From: Proteobacteria bacterium UBA7420
GTDB taxonomy: Bacteria; Pseudomonadota; Gammaproteobacteria; Magnimaribacterales; D2472
Direction: 5' to 3'
Length of the DNA stretch: 9,113 nucleotides
Assembly (NCBI GenBank): GCA_002469975.1
Contig: DKMG01000079.1
Location: 1-9,113, forward strand
Shown here: in pieces, positions 5,921 through 9,113 of the stretch
Layout of the letters: the number at the start of each line of letters is the position of its first letter
Position numbering within the stretch: position 1 is the stretch's first letter
Notes under the pieces: generated by a model
The model's database searches: none
The model's input: the letters and a program-made list of their open reading frames with translations, nothing else
What the model was told of the DNA's origin: nothing
Position numbers and translations under genes: made by a program

Positions 5921-7396
5921 ATGAATACAAGTAATACTTTTTTTGGACATCCAATTGGATTAAGAACTTTATTTTTAACAGAAATGTGGGAGCGCATGTC
6001 CTACTACGGCATGAGAGCTCTTCTGGTCCTTTACATGACAGGTGCTGTGAGTGGCTTTAATCCTGGGTTAGGGTGGTCACAGGTAGATGCTCAAGCTATT
6101 TATGGCATTTATGTGGGAATGGTTTATTTTATGGTGGTTCCAGGAGGCTGGATTGCAGATAATATTTTAGGCCATCAAAAAGCAGTATTGATTGGAGCAT
6201 TTATTATTGCGCTTGGACATTTCACCCTTGCCATGCCTATTGAGCAATCATTTTTTCTAGGCTTAACTTTTGTGGTCTTAGGCACAGGACTGTTAAAGGG
6301 TAACATCTCCACCATTGTTGGAGAGCTCTATAAAAACTTAGATGAAAAAAGAGATTCTGGTTATACCATTTTTTATATGTCTATCAATATAGGCTCGACC
6401 TTAGGTTTTCTTGTTTGCGCTTATCTTGGAGAAAAAATTGGATGGCATTGGGGCTTTGGTGCTGCTGGTATAGGAATGGCATTCGGAGTTATTCAGTTTA
6501 TTAAGCATAGAAATTTACTTGGAGATGCTGGCATGCATCCAAATGAAATGTCAGATAAAAAGCGTTCTCGACTTTCAACATACATGTATGCATCTCTTGT
6601 GGGTATGTTTCTTGTGATTGGCGCAGGCTTGATGGGACTCATTACCGTTGATCCAAGGTTTTTCGCTGAAAAGTTTGCATACTTTCTTACAATTGTTGCT
6701 GGTGTTTATTTTGTGTATTTATTTTTATTTGCTGGGCTTACTGCAAGTGAGAGAAAGAATTTAATTTTATTATTTTTGTTATTTATTGGTGCAGCTGCAT
6801 TCTGGGCAGGGTTTGATCAGTCTGCTGGATCATTAAATATCTTTGCAAGAGATTATACGGACCTTTCTGTTTTGGGTTTTGTTATCCCTGTTGGATGGCT
6901 GCAGTTCGCTAACCCTATGTTTGTTGTAATATTTGCACCAATATTTGCAGGGATATGGGCTTACTTGGCTCGAATAAATTTAAATCCAAACCTGCCAATT
7001 AAATTTGCAATTGGCTTGTTGTTTATGGCCTTGAGCTTTCTTGTAATGATCATCGCTGTTGACATTGCGCTTGAGTCATCTCCTGTTGGAATGCAATGGT
7101 TAGTTTTAACATACCTTTTTCAGACTTGGGGAGAGCTTGCTCTATCCCCAATTGGTTTATCAGCCTTTTCACGCTATGGACCTAAAAGATATATGGGTCA
7201 AATGTTTGGTTTGTGGTTCCTAGCCAGTGCAATTGGTGGGGTTATGGCTGGCTTGCTAGGTGGAGAAGCCTTGGACGGTGGTTTGGAAACCATCTCTCCG
7301 GTATTTAGTTTTATGATTCAATACTACCTAGTTATCGCGATAGTATTGATAGGGCTGTCATTTATTATTAAAGGCGCAAAAGAGAACGCTAATTAG
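5921..7396 (+). CDS. Proton-coupled oligopeptide transporter (POT/PTR family, DtpT-like)
   Basis: This inner-membrane symporter of the major facilitator superfamily imports di- and tripeptides with protons. The protein has 491 residues, typical of bacterial POTs. The ExxER proton-coupling motif is E21-M-W-E24-R25, followed by MSYYGMRALL. The first PTR2 signature region starts at GGWIAD (75-80). The transport lysine of helix 4 appears as K126 in GLLKGNIS. The second signature is FYMSINIGS at 151-159. GWLQFANPMFVVIFAPIF at 325-342 matches the helix 8 block. The conserved helix 10 glutamate is E405 in WGELALSPIGLS. All key residues are intact. I start at the ATG at 5921; an upstream TTG at 5873 would lie before the predicted transcription start. 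The gene is apparently monocistronic: it diverges from the RDD gene and converges on dapE, overlapping it by eight bases. The exact substrate range, and whether it is DtpA/B/T-like, cannot be told from sequence. Confidence 0.94.
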   Translation: MNTSNTFFGHPIGLRTLFLTEMWERMSYYGMRALLVLYMTGAVSGFNPGLGWSQVDAQAIYGIYVGMVYFMVVPGGWIADNILGHQKAVLIGAFIIALGHFTLAMPIEQSFFLGLTFVVLGTGLLKGNISTIVGELYKNLDEKRDSGYTIFYMSINIGSTLGFLVCAYLGEKIGWHWGFGAAGIGMAFGVIQFIKHRNLLGDAGMHPNEMSDKKRSRLSTYMYASLVGMFLVIGAGLMGLITVDPRFFAEKFAYFLTIVAGVYFVYLFLFAGLTASERKNLILLFLLFIGAAAFWAGFDQSAGSLNIFARDYTDLSVLGFVIPVGWLQFANPMFVVIFAPIFAGIWAYLARINLNPNLPIKFAIGLLFMALSFLVMIIAVDIALESSPVGMQWLVLTYLFQTWGELALSPIGLSAFSRYGPKRYMGQMFGLWFLASAIGGVMAGLLGGEALDGGLETISPVFSFMIQYYLVIAIVLIGLSFIIKGAKENAN

Positions 7397-8525
7397 CAGC
7401 AGCCTGTGTTTCAACCAGGATTTGATGATAAATTCTAGTTAAAAGCTCTAAGTCAGAGAGAGAGATTTTTTCATCTATTTGATGGATGGTTTGATTGATC
7501 GGACCAAGCTCAATTACTTCTGCGCCTGAGGGTGCTATCCACCGCCCATCTGAAGTTCCTCCACCGTTATCCACGATGGCTTCCTTTTGATTGACAGCCA
7601 ATAAAGCACTCTGAATAATGTTGAGTAAATCTGTTTTTTTGGTTAGGTATGGATCTGCATTAAGCGTCCATTCAATCTCAAACGCACATTTAGATTTATT
7701 TAAAATTGAAATGACCCTTTGCTTGAGAGACTCATGTGATGACTCTGGAGAGAATCTAAAATTAAACAACATGTTTAAGTGACCTGGAACCACATTGGTT
7801 GCGCCAGTCCCAGATTCAATATTTGAAATTTGAAATGATGTGGGGTCGAAATATTTATTCCCTTGATCCCACTCTACCTCTCTAAGCTCAGAAATGACTG
7901 GACCAATCTCAAGAATTGGGCTGAGTACCTTTTTGGGATAAGCCACATGACCTTGTTTTCCCAGGAGTTTTAAGCTTCCACTCAGCGAGCCTCTTCTGCC
8001 AACTCTGAGCACATCACCTACTTCTTTGGAGGAGCTTGCTTCACCCACAAGACAGTAATCTATGATCTCATTCTTTGCAGTCAAAGCATTGATCAAGGTA
8101 TTAATTTTTCCATCTTGTGGTTCACCCTCTTCGTTACTGGTGAGCATGACCCATATTTGAAACTCTGGTTCTTGGCAGGCTGGTAAAAAAATTTTTAAAG
8201 CTTCAATAAAGGCGGCAACGCTTCCCTTCATATCTGCTGCGCCTCTTCCAATTAAATGGCCATCAATCACATTGGCTTCGAAGGGGTGCGAGGACCATTC
8301 TTCCTCTGGTCCCGATGGGACGACATCAGTATGACCAAGGTAGCAAAAAATTTTCCCTTTATTACCAAGCTTGGCTAGCAATGTCTCACAGTTTAATTCT
8401 TTAATTTTTTCTACATTGAAACCCAGAGATGCAAGTTCTGGTTCCAGGATATCAAAGCAGCCTCCATCATTTGGAGAGATTGATTTAATTCTAATAAGCG
8501 ATTGAGCTAAATTTAAAGCTGACAT
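7389..8525 (-). CDS. dapE: Succinyl-diaminopimelate desuccinylase
   Basis: DapE is a cytoplasmic zinc enzyme of the M20 peptidase family. It hydrolyses N-succinyl-L,L-diaminopimelate to L,L-diaminopimelate and succinate on the way to meso-diaminopimelate and lysine. The protein has 378 residues (375 in E. coli). By alignment with Haemophilus DapE, zinc ligands are H65, D98, E133, E162 and H348; D67 and E132 are the catalytic pair; and H193 in the lid domain corresponds to the substrate-binding His194. GHTDVVPSGP (64-73), GRGAADMKG (93-101), RRGS (177-180) and NGGGTSDGRW (320-329) all match the family. The usual TSDEEG reads TSNEEG here. The start ATG is three bases after the dapD stop, so the genes are probably translated from one mRNA; no Shine-Dalgarno motif precedes it. 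The 3' end overlaps the convergent POT gene within CTAATTAG. Confidence 0.96.
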   Translation of the reverse strand: MSALNLAQSLIRIKSISPNDGGCFDILEPELASLGFNVEKIKELNCETLLAKLGNKGKIFCYLGHTDVVPSGPEEEWSSHPFEANVIDGHLIGRGAADMKGSVAAFIEALKIFLPACQEPEFQIWVMLTSNEEGEPQDGKINTLINALTAKNEIIDYCLVGEASSSKEVGDVLRVGRRGSLSGSLKLLGKQGHVAYPKKVLSPILEIGPVISELREVEWDQGNKYFDPTSFQISNIESGTGATNVVPGHLNMLFNFRFSPESSHESLKQRVISILNKSKCAFEIEWTLNADPYLTKKTDLLNIIQSALLAVNQKEAIVDNGGGTSDGRWIAPSGAEVIELGPINQTIHQIDEKISLSDLELLTRIYHQILVETQAAAN

Positions 8526-8528
8526 AAT

Positions 8529-9113
8529 TTATTGGTTATGATGCAGAACATCATTCAATTCAATTGATTTTATATTTACCCTTGCTTCAATCCCACCTGA
8601 TAATGAGTTTCGAATAAACAGCAGGTTATCTTTATTTGATAATTGCTCAGCTTTTACAATCCCTTGAGACTTCATATTCTTATCAAATACCTCAACCTTA
8701 CAGCTGCCAGTAAGATAGAGACCGGCCTCAACTATGCAATTGCTCCCTAAGGGTATGCCTAGCCCCGCATTCGCTCCCAAGAGCGAGTTTTCACCAACTG
8801 AGATCTTTACATGATTCCCGCCAGAAAGAGTGCCCATGGTGCTAGACCCACCACCTAAATCAGAGTTCTTGCCAACTATTACGCCAGCAGAAATTCTCCC
8901 TTCTATCATTGCAGCACCCAGCGTGCCTGCATTAAAATTTACAAAGCCCTCATGCATTACTGTAGTGCCTTCACTTAAGTAGGCGCCCAATCTCACTCTG
9001 CTCGTATCGGCAATTCTAACCCCCGGAGGTACGATGTAATCGGTTAACCTAGGAAATTTATCAATAGATGTTATTTCTAGTGAGCTACATGTTTTTTTAG
9101 ACTCGAGAATTGC
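8529..9113 (-). CDS. dapD: Tetrahydrodipicolinate N-succinyltransferase, C-terminal 194 residues (cut by window edge)
   Basis: DapD transfers succinyl from succinyl-CoA to tetrahydrodipicolinate, the step that commits to the succinylase branch of lysine synthesis. The minus-strand frame is open to the right edge, so the start is outside the window; the GTG at 8996 is internal. The visible part opens with residues leading into DKFPRLTDYIVPPGVRIAD, then RVRLGAYLSEGTTVMHEGF, VNFNAGTLGAAMIEGRISAG, GGGSSTMGTLSGG and LLGANAGLGIPLG. The irregular hexapeptide pattern is a left-handed beta-helix. These blocks match the long DapD type (about 340 residues) seen in Pseudomonas and Actinobacteria, rather than the 274-residue E. 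coli type. E189 and G222-like catalytic positions cannot be numbered without the N-terminus, but the MEGRISAG-type block is present as IEGRISAG. It lies directly upstream of dapE, which carries out a later step of the same pathway. Confidence 0.93.
   Translation of the reverse strand, partial: AILESKKTCSSLEITSIDKFPRLTDYIVPPGVRIADTSRVRLGAYLSEGTTVMHEGFVNFNAGTLGAAMIEGRISAGVIVGKNSDLGGGSSTMGTLSGGNHVKISVGENSLLGANAGLGIPLGSNCIVEAGLYLTGSCKVEVFDKNMKSQGIVKAEQLSNKDNLLFIRNSLSGGIEARVNIKSIELNDVLHHNQ

Noticed and set aside
8529..8996. dapD as a complete 155-residue gene from GTG 8996
   Set aside because: The frame continues without a stop to the window edge with DapD-like sequence, so GTG 8996 is an internal valine codon.
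1..9113. A previously undescribed multi-gene system (defence, mobile or biosynthetic)
   Set aside because: All seven full or partial genes belong to known housekeeping families in plausible contexts; there are no unassigned genes, arrays, integrase or transposase genes, or flanking repeats.

Overview
This window looks like core chromosome of an AT-rich, compact Gammaproteobacterium. The evidence is the divergent arrangement of pepA-valS and lptF-lptG, an outer-membrane LPS export pair, and the succinylase branch of lysine/diaminopimelate synthesis. Intergenic gaps are very short: 31, 66, about 39 and 3 bases, plus three overlaps of 1, 4 and 8 bases. Most starts lack a clear Shine-Dalgarno sequence. 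This fits a streamlined, free-living (for example marine) lineage, but that is inference and no taxon can be named safely from sequence alone. I see no mobile elements, CRISPR arrays, tRNA or rRNA genes, and no stretch over 300 bases without a gene.

Layout. (1) 1-3240, minus strand: pepA (leucyl aminopeptidase) followed by valS (valyl-tRNA synthetase). valS runs off the left edge, so only its N-terminal 564 residues are present. The holC gene that often sits between these two in gammaproteobacteria is missing. (2) 3241-3306: a short divergent regulatory gap. (3) 3307-5462, plus strand: lptF and lptG, overlapping by one base. They encode the two membrane subunits of the LPS-extracting ABC transporter. 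(4) 5459-5881, minus strand: a small RDD-domain membrane protein whose stop codon interlocks with that of lptG. (5) 5921-7396, plus strand: a proton-coupled peptide transporter of the POT/PTR family, with an extended -10 promoter in front. (6) 7389-9113, minus strand: dapE and the C-terminal part of dapD, consecutive genes of the lysine/meso-diaminopimelate pathway. dapD runs off the right edge.

The genes form separate housekeeping units: translation and peptide turnover (valS, pepA), LPS export (lptF, lptG), peptide uptake (POT transporter) and cell-wall/lysine precursor synthesis (dapD, dapE). I find no evidence of a new multi-gene system. The most interesting observations are within known proteins. 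Both LptF and LptG lack the glutamate that, in E. coli, links each coupling helix to the ATPase LptB. LptF also carries an extra C-terminal hydrophobic segment. Other points are two convergent gene pairs whose stop codons share palindromes, and candidate face-to-face promoters between the RDD and POT genes.
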